In this document: piece by piece, positions 25,894 to 34,102 of the stretch
Layout of the letters: every line of letters begins with the position of its first letter
How positions within the stretch are numbered: the stretch's first letter is position 1
Source of the DNA: Phycisphaerae bacterium
Lineage (GTDB): Bacteria > Planctomycetota > Phycisphaerae > Sedimentisphaerales > Anaerobacaceae
DNA: 64,000 bases
NCBI GenBank assembly: GCA_028714855.1
Contig: JAQTLP010000008.1
Location: forward strand, 82,242-146,241
Direction: 5' to 3'
Position numbers and translations under genes: made by a program
The notes under the pieces: generated by a model
Seen by the model: the letters and a program-made list of their open reading frames with translations, nothing else
What the model was told of the DNA's origin: nothing
The model's database searches: none

Positions 25894-26103
25894 TCAACCT
25901 ACGGCCACGGCATTTCTGCAGGTCTTAAGCTTCTTAACTGCCGACGAAAATTTAATACAGGAAAAGGCCTTATCGAGCTTCTTCAGCCGTTCCAGCCGTT
26001 CGGAAAGAATTTCCAGCGAGGCAAGGGTTTGTTCGTCAACCGCCCTTTCACCGGTAAGCCCCTGTTCAACAATCTGACAATGATTCAAATCCATTCCAAT
26101 CAT
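25894..26103 (-). CDS. Small helical protein (69 aa) between mraZ and rsmH
   Basis: Starts MIGMDLNHCQIVEQGLTGE from ATG 26103, which has GGTGGAGG at SD distance; an upstream GTG would add four residues. The middle (LASLEILSERLERLKKLDKAF) is helical and amphipathic. A well-formed SD and tight spacing (about 20 nt after mraZ, 12 nt before rsmH) argue it is translated. No family recognised. Ribosome, wall or division roles are all possible. Confidence 0.6.
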   Translation of the reverse strand: MIGMDLNHCQIVEQGLTGERAVDEQTLASLEILSERLERLKKLDKAFSCIKFSSAVKKLKTCRNAVAVG

Positions 26104-26123
26104 TTTTGCCTCCACCTAATAAG

Positions 26124-26597
26124 TTAAAGTTCCTTGCTTTCTTTCTGCAAGACAACCTGCCTTGCCTGCGACATCTGTTTCTGATATTGAGCCATATTGT
26201 CCGTAAGATATTGCTCCCAGTTTTCGCTGTTCCATAGCTCGATGTGGTCTCTGACGCCAACGAGCGTTACCTGGTCTTTCAGGCCCGCCCTTTTTCTCAA
26301 TCTTTCGTTCAAAAGCAAACGTCCCTGATTATCGAGCTCTACCTTGCTGGCCAATGCGAAACTTATCCGCTCGAACGCCACAGTTTCATCAGGTGCAGCA
26401 GTGCCGGGCGCAATCGCAAGGGCAATCCGCTCGAAATATCTCTCTGGATATAAACAAAGTATGCCGTTGGCGCCGAGGACGAGATAAAAATTGCTGCCGT
26501 GCTCATCGGCATCAATCTGGCTTCTGAGCTTGTTGGATATGAGCACTCTGCTCTTGCCGTCGATTACGTGTTCATATTCGCCTGTTAACAAAAGCAT
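26124..26597 (-). CDS. mraZ: Transcriptional regulator MraZ
   Basis: 157 aa from ATG 26597 (MLLLTGEYEHVIDGKSRVLI); the open frame extends 15 codons further but this is the usual MraZ N terminus. Two SpoVT/AbrB-like swapped-hairpin repeats: one at EYEHVIDGKSRVLIS and the second at ALASKVELDNQGRLLLNERLR. Also LGANGILCLYPERYFE. MraZ represses its own dcw operon by binding direct repeats upstream, which are visible here at 26638-26655. Confidence 0.92.
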   Translation of the reverse strand: MLLLTGEYEHVIDGKSRVLISNKLRSQIDADEHGSNFYLVLGANGILCLYPERYFERIALAIAPGTAAPDETVAFERISFALASKVELDNQGRLLLNERLRKRAGLKDQVTLVGVRDHIELWNSENWEQYLTDNMAQYQKQMSQARQVVLQKESKEL

Positions 26598-26632
26598 GGC
26601 ATTTATCCCACTGAGACAATTAACAATGGGAA

Positions 26633-26660
26633 ATGCTACCACTTCTTACCACTTTGTCAA
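26633..26660 (-). promoter_or_regulatory. mraZ promoter with probable MraZ operator
   Basis: Minus strand: TTGACA (26660-26655), a 16-nt spacer and TAGCAT (26638-26633). The spacer consists of AGTGGTAAGA followed by AGTGGTAG, i.e. two AGTGGT units 10 nt apart. MraZ is known to bind GTGGG-type direct repeats with 10-bp period in its own promoter, so this spacer is the likely autoregulatory site. The rest of the roughly 250-nt gap up to the tRNA is AT-rich with nothing else recognised. Confidence 0.6.
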
Positions 26661-26898
26661 CACGTAAAATTATTTTTCCTGGAATTTTTGTGAAATTTTA
26701 TTATAGGACTATACTTGAAAAACTCGTAATTCCTTTATTAAAATGCGTTTAGGAAAAAAATCGGCCCTGTGTTTGAACTAAATGTTATTTAAGCGTTTTT
26801 CACAGGTTTCTCTGTGACTTTATTGCTCTGGTTCACAAAGCCAAAAACTGCGGAATTATTAAGGTGCCGAATACTTGGGAAAAAGTAGGTATAAAAAA

Positions 26899-26969
26899 AG
26901 CGGGTGATGGGAATCGAACCCACATGACCAGCTTGGAAGGCTGGAGCTTTACCACTAAGCTACACCCGC
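26899..26969 (-). tRNA. tRNA-Gly (anticodon UCC)
   Basis: 71 nt on the minus strand. Acceptor GCGGGTG pairs with CACCCGC; the D-arm contains AGCTTAGTGGTAAAGCT; anticodon arm CCAGC-CTTCCAA-GCTGG with TCC; T-arm GTGGG-TTCGATT-CCCAT. No CCA is encoded. A run of seven Ts follows directly on the minus strand and would terminate transcription. Confidence 0.95.
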
Positions 26970-27057
26970 ATGTTTTATTTACTATTTACTATTTTCTGTT
27001 TATTATTTAATATCCGTCTATAAATTGTAAATAATCAATAACCAATAGTCAATCATT

Positions 27058-28350
27058 ATGAGTATAGCAGATATAGCAAAACAGGCCAAGAAAGCCTCAA
27101 TTCAATTAGCAGCGGTCAAAAGCAGCGTTAAAAATGCCGCATTAGCAGAGATTGCCAGGGCTCTGAAGCAAAACACCGATGAAATCATCTCCGCCAACAA
27201 GATAGACTTATCTGACGCTGAGAAAAATAAGCTCTCCCCTGCCCTGTTGAAACGATTGAAGTTCGACGAAAATAAAATAGCTGACGTCATCGCCGGGATT
27301 GAGAGCCTGATTAAGTTAGATGACCCGGTCAGCAAAACCTTATCAGCCACCGAGCTTGATAAAGGGCTGGAGCTTTACAAAGTCAGCTGTCCGATTGGAG
27401 TCATCGGAGTTATCTTCGAATCCCGGCCCGATGCGCTTGTGCAAATCTCCACGCTCTGCCTGAAAAGCGGCAATGCAGTCCTGCTCAAAGGCGGAAGCGA
27501 GGCAGCCAATACAAATAAGATTCTGGCGAAAGTTATCGCCGAAGCTACATCGGTTCTGCCAAATGGCTGGATTCAGCTGCTTGAAACCCGGCAAGATGTA
27601 GCCGAGATGCTCAAGATGGATGAGGACATCGACCTGATTATACCTCGCGGCTCGAACGAATTCGTCCGCTACATAATGGACAACACCAATATCCCTGTTC
27701 TCGGCCACGCCGATGGTATCTGTCACGTCTATGTCGATGGTGATGCCGATTCGGATATGGCTGTTAATATCGTCATTGACTCAAAGTGTCAGTACATCGC
27801 TGTCTGCAATGCCGCTGAGACCCTGCTGGTCGATGGTAAGATTGCTAAAGAGTTTCTGCCAAAAGTAAAAACTGCTTTAGAAGAAAAAGGCGTTGAGCTT
27901 CGCGGCTGTGAAAAAACACGTTCAATCATCAAGGTCAAAGCCGCCGCGGAGAAGGACTGGTCAACAGAGTACCTCGATTATATTATCTCGATAAAAGTTG
28001 TGGATGGCGTCGATGAGGCGATCGAGCATATAAATCGTTATAGCTCACGCCATACCGATACCATAGTTACCGCCGATGAGGAAAATGCCAAAAAATTTAT
28101 GGACTTAGTCGATTCCGCAAATGTGTTCTGGAACGCCAGCACGAGATTCAGTGACGGCTACCGCTACGGCTTAGGCGCCGAGGTAGGCATAAGCACCAAC
28201 AAAATCCACGCCCGCGGCCCCGTCGGCCTCGAAGGACTTGTGATTTACAAATGGAAACTCCTCGGCTCAGGCCAGATTGTCGCAGATTACTCAGGCAGCA
28301 AAGAAAAGAAATTTACGCATAAAAACCTTAACAAAAACTGCGAGCTATAA
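27058..28350 (+). CDS. proA: Glutamate-5-semialdehyde dehydrogenase (gamma-glutamyl phosphate reductase)
   Basis: 430 aa. Second step of proline synthesis, NADPH-dependent. Aldehyde-dehydrogenase fold; motifs PIGVIGVIFESRPDALVQI, SGNAVLLKGGSEA, IDLIIPRGSNEFVRYI, and the catalytic cysteine region KCQYIAVCNAAETLLV, then GLGAEVGISTNKIHARGPVGLEGL near the end. Full length. No clear SD. Proline genes occur in the order proA-proB with only 7 nt between them. Confidence 0.94.
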   Translation: MSIADIAKQAKKASIQLAAVKSSVKNAALAEIARALKQNTDEIISANKIDLSDAEKNKLSPALLKRLKFDENKIADVIAGIESLIKLDDPVSKTLSATELDKGLELYKVSCPIGVIGVIFESRPDALVQISTLCLKSGNAVLLKGGSEAANTNKILAKVIAEATSVLPNGWIQLLETRQDVAEMLKMDEDIDLIIPRGSNEFVRYIMDNTNIPVLGHADGICHVYVDGDADSDMAVNIVIDSKCQYIAVCNAAETLLVDGKIAKEFLPKVKTALEEKGVELRGCEKTRSIIKVKAAAEKDWSTEYLDYIISIKVVDGVDEAIEHINRYSSRHTDTIVTADEENAKKFMDLVDSANVFWNASTRFSDGYRYGLGAEVGISTNKIHARGPVGLEGLVIYKWKLLGSGQIVADYSGSKEKKFTHKNLNKNCEL

Positions 28351-28357
28351 TAATTAG

Positions 28358-29458
28358 ATGAGAGACTTCAGCAAAACAAAACGGGTAGTCATAAAAATCG
28401 GGACAAATACCCTGACCAAAGACAGCGGCATCGACGCCGATTATGTCGGCCGGGTCGCCGAGCAGGTCGATGCGCTGTTGAAGACGGGGAAACAGGTAGT
28501 TGTTATCACTTCCGGGGCTATCGGGATGGGAGCGGGACAACTGAAACTGACCGACAGGGTAAAAGACATAAAGCTGCGCCAGGCCTGTGCTGCCATAGGA
28601 CAACCCCTGCTGATGGCCGAATACCGAAAGGCTTTTGAAGAGTTCCACATTACCGTCGCCCAGGTCTTGCTCACCGCAGACGTGCTCGACAACAGAAAGA
28701 CATATCTGAATCTTCGCCATTCCATCGAGACACTGCTGAAACTGGGAGTAGTACCTATTCTGAATGAAAACGACAGCATAAGCACCGACGAAATCGGCTC
28801 TGCCTTCGGCGACAATGACAAATTATGCGCACTTGTCGCAAGCAAGCTCGACGCCGATGTGCTGATTATGCTCAGTGACATCGATGCCCTTTACGACAAG
28901 GACCCACGCAAGTTCGACGATGCAAAACCCGTCAAGGCGGTCTTCGAAATTACAGACCAGATTATAAAAAGCGCCGGCAGCCGCGGCAGCAAATTCGCCA
29001 CCGGCGGAATGAAAAGCAAGATTGAAGCCGCGAAAATCGCCGCAAACGCCGGCTGCAGGATAGTTTTAGCCGACGGCAGAACCGAAAATGTCATCAGCCG
29101 AATTATCACCGGCGAGGAAATCGGCACGGTCTTTATGCCTAAAAGAAAATTGAGCAACCGCGCAAGATGGATTCTAAACAGCTCCGCCGCAGGCGTAATC
29201 AACATCGACGAAGGGGCAATGAAAGCTGTTAAGAACCGTAAGAGCTTATTGCCAAGCGGAGTAACATCCATTGAAGGCTCATTCGAAGCCGGGGACGTTA
29301 TTATGCTTAACGACAAAGCCAAAGCAGTGACAAATTTGAGCAGCGCCCAGCTAAAATCCCTTGCGGGCAAACACAGTTCCGAGATTCGCAAAATCCTCGG
29401 CCCGAAACACAGGGACGTGGTAGCAATTCCGGAAGACATTGTGTTCGTGGATTATTAA
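28358..29458 (+). CDS. proB: Glutamate 5-kinase with PUA domain
   Basis: 366 aa. First step of proline synthesis, ATP-dependent phosphorylation of glutamate. Amino-acid kinase domain (residues 1-265): VVIKIGTNTLTKDSG, VITSGAIGMGAGQL, FGDNDKLCALVASKLDADVLIMLSDIDALY read in pieces, and GTGGMKSKIEAA-like ATGGMKSKIEAAKIA. A C-terminal PUA domain (about 285-360) as in the long form of ProB, the form usually inhibited by proline. Follows proA by 7 nt, likely co-transcribed. Confidence 0.94.
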   Translation: MRDFSKTKRVVIKIGTNTLTKDSGIDADYVGRVAEQVDALLKTGKQVVVITSGAIGMGAGQLKLTDRVKDIKLRQACAAIGQPLLMAEYRKAFEEFHITVAQVLLTADVLDNRKTYLNLRHSIETLLKLGVVPILNENDSISTDEIGSAFGDNDKLCALVASKLDADVLIMLSDIDALYDKDPRKFDDAKPVKAVFEITDQIIKSAGSRGSKFATGGMKSKIEAAKIAANAGCRIVLADGRTENVISRIITGEEIGTVFMPKRKLSNRARWILNSSAAGVINIDEGAMKAVKNRKSLLPSGVTSIEGSFEAGDVIMLNDKAKAVTNLSSAQLKSLAGKHSSEIRKILGPKHRDVVAIPEDIVFVDY

Positions 29459-29513
29459 TTTACCGCGGAGTTAACCGGGCAAGGCGATTATTTGCGGGAG
29501 GCCAGGCCAAATC

Positions 29514-30359
29514 GTGATAAGGTTTAAGTGTATATATTGCGGGCAAAGGATGCTGGCGCAAGAGGATGGACGCGGCAAGAAAGGCAAATGCCCCAAGTGT
29601 AATCATCTGGTGGTTGTCCCCCAGACAACCAAAGGCAGGCCGGCTATCAGCTCCGACATTCCGGAGCCGCTGCAGCAGGTAATGGAGTCGGTTGCCACAT
29701 TAAGCACTGCACAGGGTTCGCCCGATGATATAGCTGAGGTCTACAGGGAAAAAGCCGGATGGTTTATTCCCACATACGATGAGTTGTCGCTGTTTCTGAT
29801 GGCGGTGACGTTCATCCTGCTTGGCGCCGCCAACGCCACAATGCGAGAGCAGATATATAAATGGATAAAAGGAATTCATGACTTCCGGGTGTATCTTTTA
29901 TCTGCGGTTTTTCTGGGAGGCTTAGTTCTCAGTCTATACCACGTTTTCACTGCAAAGGAAAAAACTGATCATGAAAAGATGGTTATGCTGTTCTTCGCAG
30001 TGGTGGCAAATGCGGGCACGGGCATCATATCCGGATGGTATGTGTTAAAAAACAACGACGTTAACAACTGGCAGCTTGTCTTCCCGATATGGAACATAAT
30101 CAACGGTGCTCTGCTGCTGTTGATGCTGCGCCTCAGGATTATCGATGAAAAGTGTATCAGCGACCGTGATGCCACAGCCGTTCAGATTATTCTCGGCCTG
30201 ATAGCAGTCCTTATTATTTTCATACTCTGCAACTACGTCTTCAAACTGTATTGGGCCATCACTTTTTCAATATGCCTCATCTATGCAACCAGCTTCGACA
30301 GGGCGCTTCAAAGCGTCTTTCCCGGTTTATCGAGCCAAAGCAGCGAACCAATATCCTGA
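29514..30359 (+). CDS. Zinc-ribbon multi-pass membrane protein
   Basis: 281 aa from GTG. The N terminus is a zinc ribbon, CIYCGQRMLAQEDGRGKKGKC read as C-x2-C-x(about 17)-C-x2-C ending KCPKCNHLVVVP, the type found at the front of many planctomycete proteins. A linker (50-95) is followed by about six membrane spans (residues 97-116, 126-145, 158-178, 190-210, 224-243, 246-262). No catalytic motif is visible. Function unknown; the ribbon may bind zinc or a partner. Stands between proB and tRNA-Leu. Confidence 0.75.
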   Translation: MIRFKCIYCGQRMLAQEDGRGKKGKCPKCNHLVVVPQTTKGRPAISSDIPEPLQQVMESVATLSTAQGSPDDIAEVYREKAGWFIPTYDELSLFLMAVTFILLGAANATMREQIYKWIKGIHDFRVYLLSAVFLGGLVLSLYHVFTAKEKTDHEKMVMLFFAVVANAGTGIISGWYVLKNNDVNNWQLVFPIWNIINGALLLLMLRLRIIDEKCISDRDATAVQIILGLIAVLIIFILCNYVFKLYWAITFSICLIYATSFDRALQSVFPGLSSQSSEPIS

Positions 30360-30415
30360 TGTTTTACAATTGACGATTCCCTTCGAATAATCGATAATAA
30401 ACAGGCAATTTACGG

Positions 30416-30499
30416 GCCGAAGTGGCGGAACTGGCAGACGCGCAGGATTCAAAATCCTGTCCTGGCAACAGGGTGAGGGTTCAATTCCCTCCTTCGGCA
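30416..30499 (+). tRNA. tRNA-Leu (anticodon CAA)
   Basis: 84 nt. Acceptor GCCGAAG pairs with CTTCGGC; class II tRNA with an extended variable arm (TCCTGGCAACAGGG); anticodon arm CAGGA-TTCAAAA-TCCTG carries CAA; T-arm GAGGG-TTCAATT-CCCTC; discriminator A. CCA is not encoded. Confidence 0.95.
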
Positions 30500-30572
30500 G
30501 TGCAATTTAATGTACAGCGTTTAGCGTATAGTGTATAAGGATTAAAAAACAAAAACGTATGCCGGTAACACA

Positions 30573-31346
30573 TTGACAGTTCGCCGACACGTATCGGAAA
30601 AATATTTGATGCTTCTGAAAGAAAAATTAGAATCCACTGGGAATTTTTTATTCAAGTGGAGAAGTTTCCTGCCGCTGCTTACGATAGGCCTCTTCCTGAT
30701 TGTGATGAGACAGTCTTCACACCATAGAAATGAACATTATCCGGACATGCTGTGGGACGGCATCTGCTTTGGTGTTTCACTATTTGGGTTGGCAATCCGG
30801 GTCTTTACCGTAGGTTTCGTCCCCAAAGGAACATCCGGCAGGACAACAGGCAATCCAAAAGCGAGCACCCTGAATACTACGGGGATGTATTCGGTAATCA
30901 GACATCCATTGTACTTAGGCAATTTCTTCGTATGGCTCGGCGTTTCGATGTTCCCTCATTCACTGGTTCTTGTTATATCGCTTATTTTACTCTTTTCTTT
31001 ATACTATTGGCTGATAACCCTCGCAGAGGAAAAAATTCTTCGCGAAAAGTTCGGCAATACATTCGCTGAATGGGCACACAGAACGCCATTATTGTTCCCC
31101 CGATTCAGAAACTGGCAGAAAGCAGCTTTGCCGTTTTCGCTGAAGACTGTGCTCAAAAGAGAATACACTACACTCTTTGCTATAATAACTATATTTACTT
31201 GCCTGGAAATAGGAAAAGATTTTTTCTATTCAGACAAACTGGTATTTGACCCGGTTTGGGTATCGTTATTTTTGACAGGATTGTGCTTATACATAATAGT
31301 TCGGACACTGAAAAAGAAAGGTGTCCTTAACGTGGAAGGAAGATAA
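30573..31346 (+). CDS. Isoprenylcysteine/phospholipid methyltransferase-like membrane protein (copy 1)
   Basis: About 257 aa from TTG 30573; ATG 30609 is an alternative start. About five membrane spans. The conserved core NTTGMYSVIRHPLYLGNFFVWLG, then YYWLITLAEEKILREKFGNTFAEW, is the ICMT/PEMT signature: RHPxYxG binds AdoMet and the EExxLxxxFGxxY segment completes the site. Bacterial members methylate lipids or small membrane substrates; the substrate here cannot be predicted. A second family member follows 57 nt downstream. Confidence 0.8.
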   Translation: MTVRRHVSEKYLMLLKEKLESTGNFLFKWRSFLPLLTIGLFLIVMRQSSHHRNEHYPDMLWDGICFGVSLFGLAIRVFTVGFVPKGTSGRTTGNPKASTLNTTGMYSVIRHPLYLGNFFVWLGVSMFPHSLVLVISLILLFSLYYWLITLAEEKILREKFGNTFAEWAHRTPLLFPRFRNWQKAALPFSLKTVLKREYTTLFAIITIFTCLEIGKDFFYSDKLVFDPVWVSLFLTGLCLYIIVRTLKKKGVLNVEGR

Positions 31347-31403
31347 CGCGTAACCTTATTTGAAAGGTTCTCGGAGGAGAGGGTCAGTTCCAAGGATTGG
31401 TAT

Positions 31404-32030
31404 ATGGGCATACAGAAAAACGGCTTGCTATTCAAGATTGCACGCCAGCGAATAACAGTTTCCCGCATCTTCGCTGTTCTGGTTCTGCTGCTGATACTTT
31501 TTACGGCAAGCTCATTCAGCCAGGACAGCTTGACAGATACGCTCCTTGAAATGTCTGGTTTATTCCTGCTCACGATTTGCAGCATCGGCAGATTGTGGGC
31601 ATTATTGTACATAAGCGGCTACAAAAAACTTGAGCTTATCACGGAAGGCCCTTACTCGATTGTGCGGCACCCCTTGTATGTTTTCAGTCTCATAGGAGCA
31701 ATCGGCATCGGATTAGCATCGGAAAACATCCTTGTCCTTGCGGTGCTGATTATTTTCTATCTGCTGTATTATCCTCTGACAATTATTGTAGAGGAAAAGA
31801 AACTGGTGGACAAATTCGATCAGGGGTATCTCGATTACATAAAACGCACACCGCGGTTCATACCTAAATTTTCGCTGTATAAGGGCAGCGTGCAATATCA
31901 AATAAACACGGATGTTTTCGTAAGGAAACTGGTGTTTGGAATGTGGTTTATCTGGATTTTTATTATTCTGCACATTATAGAAATGCTCCAGCAAAGCGGC
32001 CACATACCAGTGATTCTGAAGGTGCCGTAG
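31404..32030 (+). CDS. Isoprenylcysteine/phospholipid methyltransferase-like membrane protein (copy 2)
   Basis: 208 aa. Same family as its upstream neighbour but clearly diverged: core ITEGPYSIVRHPLYVFSLIG, then YPLTIIVEEKKLVDKFDQGYLDY. About five membrane spans. In this copy the glycine after RHPLY is replaced (RHPLYVFS rather than RHPLYLGN). GGAGGAGAGGG lies about 25 nt before the ATG and AAGGA about 11 nt before. Probably in one transcript with copy 1. Convergent with nifS. Confidence 0.78.
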   Translation: MGIQKNGLLFKIARQRITVSRIFAVLVLLLILFTASSFSQDSLTDTLLEMSGLFLLTICSIGRLWALLYISGYKKLELITEGPYSIVRHPLYVFSLIGAIGIGLASENILVLAVLIIFYLLYYPLTIIVEEKKLVDKFDQGYLDYIKRTPRFIPKFSLYKGSVQYQINTDVFVRKLVFGMWFIWIFIILHIIEMLQQSGHIPVILKVP

Positions 32031-32051
32031 GCAGAGTTTTTTTGCCGACAT

Positions 32052-33212
32052 TTATTTTTTGACCACAAAAGGCGACAACTCGCGCAGACGTTTGACTATT
32101 TCGGGCATTTTTTCGATTGTGTAGTCAACTTCTTCTTCGGTGTTGTATCGGCTTAAGCTAAAACGGATTGAGCCGTGGGCCGCGGTGAAGGGAACGCCCA
32201 TAGCACGCAAAACGTGTGAAGGCTCGAGCGAGCCGGATGTGCAGGCCGAGCCGCTGGATGCGCAAATGCCGAATTTATCGAGCATAAGCAAAATCGCTTC
32301 GCCTTCGATAAATTCGAAACTGATATTACTCGTGTTCGGCAGACGATTTTCGGTATCGCCGTTGACCATACAATCGGGACATTTCTTGAGAATTTCCTTT
32401 TCGAGCTTATCTCGCAGCTTCTTAACCTTTTTATTTTCCTCATCGAAATTCTGCATAGCCAGTTCGCAGGCCTTGCCCAATCCGATTATGCCGGGGACGT
32501 TCTCGGTGCCGGCCCTTCGACCGCCCTCCTGATGGCCGCCCAACATAAAAGGCGCAAGCCGCGTCCCTTTTCTGACATAGAGTATTCCGACCCCCTTGGG
32601 TGCGTGCAGCTTATGACCCGATATGCTGAGCAAATCGATGCTGCTTTTTGCAAGGTTAATTGGAATCTTGCCGACCGCCTGAACAGCATCGGTGTGAAAG
32701 ACGATGCCCTTGCTCTTTACCATCTCGGCGATTTTCTCAATAGGAAATATCTCGCCAGTTTCATTATTGGCATACATAATCGTTACGATAGCAGTGTCTT
32801 CGGTAAGCTGCTCTTCCAATTGTTCGATGTTGAGCCTGCCTTTCCTATCGACAGGTATCTCCACAACAGTATAGCCGTGGTTCTCAAGCTCGCGGCAGAC
32901 CTGAAGAACGGCTGGATGTTCGACGCGGGTGGTTATTACCTTGCGCTTATCGGGATAGGCGGCAAGTGTTCCCTTGATTGCGGTGTTGTCGCTTTCGGTG
33001 CCGCAGCCGGTGAATATAATTTCAGACGGGTCGCAACCGAGAAGTGCCGCCGTCTTTTCGCGCGCCTCGCGGATTTTAATGCCGACCTGCCCGCCGAAGG
33101 TATGCATGCTCGAAGGATTGCCGTAAAGTTCGCAGAAATACGGCTTAATCTCTTCCAATACCTCATCAGCAACTTTTGTCGTGGCATTGTTGTCAAAATA
33201 TATAGTCTTCAT
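32052..33212 (-). CDS. nifS: Cysteine desulfurase, NifS type
   Basis: 386 aa PLP enzyme that takes sulfur from cysteine for Fe-S cluster assembly. Motifs: IYFDNNATTKVADEV at the N terminus, GTESDNTAI, VEHPAV, the PLP lysine in ISGHKLHAPKGVGI (about residue 203), and the active-site cysteine loop CASSGSACTSGSLEPSHVL (about 325). NifS rather than SufS subtype. Four nt after nifU in the minus-strand sulfur operon, so sulfur donor and scaffold are co-expressed. Confidence 0.94.
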   Translation of the reverse strand: MKTIYFDNNATTKVADEVLEEIKPYFCELYGNPSSMHTFGGQVGIKIREAREKTAALLGCDPSEIIFTGCGTESDNTAIKGTLAAYPDKRKVITTRVEHPAVLQVCRELENHGYTVVEIPVDRKGRLNIEQLEEQLTEDTAIVTIMYANNETGEIFPIEKIAEMVKSKGIVFHTDAVQAVGKIPINLAKSSIDLLSISGHKLHAPKGVGILYVRKGTRLAPFMLGGHQEGGRRAGTENVPGIIGLGKACELAMQNFDEENKKVKKLRDKLEKEILKKCPDCMVNGDTENRLPNTSNISFEFIEGEAILLMLDKFGICASSGSACTSGSLEPSHVLRAMGVPFTAAHGSIRFSLSRYNTEEEVDYTIEKMPEIVKRLRELSPFVVKK

Positions 33213-33215
33213 TGC

Positions 33216-34097
33216 TTAACCCCTGTGATTGTGCGGCTGTTGCGTCGAATCCTTGTCTTCCTCGACAAAAAGGTCTTTGGAAACAAATTCTCTTAATTTA
33301 GCTTCGACCACATCCTTCATTGTAAATTCCGTTAGCTTACATTGGGCGCACATACCTCGAAATCCGACTATTACCTTATTTCCTTCAACGTCTATCAGCT
33401 CGATATCACCGCCGTCTGCACGCAAGGTGGGCCGGATTTGCTCATTGATTGTCTGCTGAATCATTTGTATCTTCTGGATATTCGTCAACCTGCCGGCCCA
33501 TTTCGGCGGTGCTTCGATGACACGCCCTGCTTTATCGCCCTGGATGCGCTCGATGATTTTTTCTATTTCGCCCTTGCACCCGCCGCAGCCGCCGCCTGCT
33601 TTGCAGTAATTTGTTACCTGTTCAACCGTCGTCAGGTCATTGTCGCGTATGACCCTTTCGATTTCATTTTCGGTAACGCCAAAACAGGTGCAGACAACTC
33701 TTCCTTCAAGCTCGTGTTTCTTTTTGCTGCCGCCCCGGTAGTTTTCAATGGCAGCTTCGAGTGCTTCTCTGCCCATAACCGAGCAGTGCATCTTCTGCTC
33801 AGGAAGCCCGCCTAAATAATCTGCGATATCTTTATTGGTGATTTTAGCGGCTTCTTCCAGAGTCAATCCTTTCATCATATCGGTCAATACCGACGACGTT
33901 GCAATTGCGCTTGCGCAGCCGAAGGTCTTGAACTTTGCTTCAGCGATTCTGCCGTTTTTATCGAGCTTGAACGTTAGCTTCAGTGCGTCTCCGCAGGCCA
34001 GTGACCCAACCTCGCCGACGCCGTCGGGATTTTCCACTTCTCCGACATTGTGCGGATTGAAAAAATGGTCTTTAACCTTGTCCGTATATTCCCACAT
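33216..34097 (-). CDS. nifU: Fe-S cluster scaffold NifU (three-domain)
   Basis: 293 aa. IscU-like domain (1-125) with cysteines in GSLACGDAL, KTFGCASAIATSS and KMHCSVMG; central BFD-like [2Fe-2S] domain (130-185) with VCTCFGVTENEIE and GGGCGGCKGEIE; C-terminal NifU domain (205-275) with GMCAQCKLTEFT, the CxxC that carries transient clusters. Full three-domain form as in nitrogen fixers and epsilonproteobacteria, where it serves general Fe-S assembly. No nitrogenase genes are near, so a housekeeping role is likely. Confidence 0.94.
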   Translation of the reverse strand: MWEYTDKVKDHFFNPHNVGEVENPDGVGEVGSLACGDALKLTFKLDKNGRIAEAKFKTFGCASAIATSSVLTDMMKGLTLEEAAKITNKDIADYLGGLPEQKMHCSVMGREALEAAIENYRGGSKKKHELEGRVVCTCFGVTENEIERVIRDNDLTTVEQVTNYCKAGGGCGGCKGEIEKIIERIQGDKAGRVIEAPPKWAGRLTNIQKIQMIQQTINEQIRPTLRADGGDIELIDVEGNKVIVGFRGMCAQCKLTEFTMKDVVEAKLREFVSKDLFVEEDKDSTQQPHNHRG

Positions 34098-34102
34098 AAT
34101 TT

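Noticed and set aside
33216..34097. Nitrogen-fixation cluster suggested by nifU and nifS
   Set aside because: No nitrogenase structural or cofactor genes are in the window; the neighbours are cysteine and NAD genes, so a general Fe-S role is more likely.
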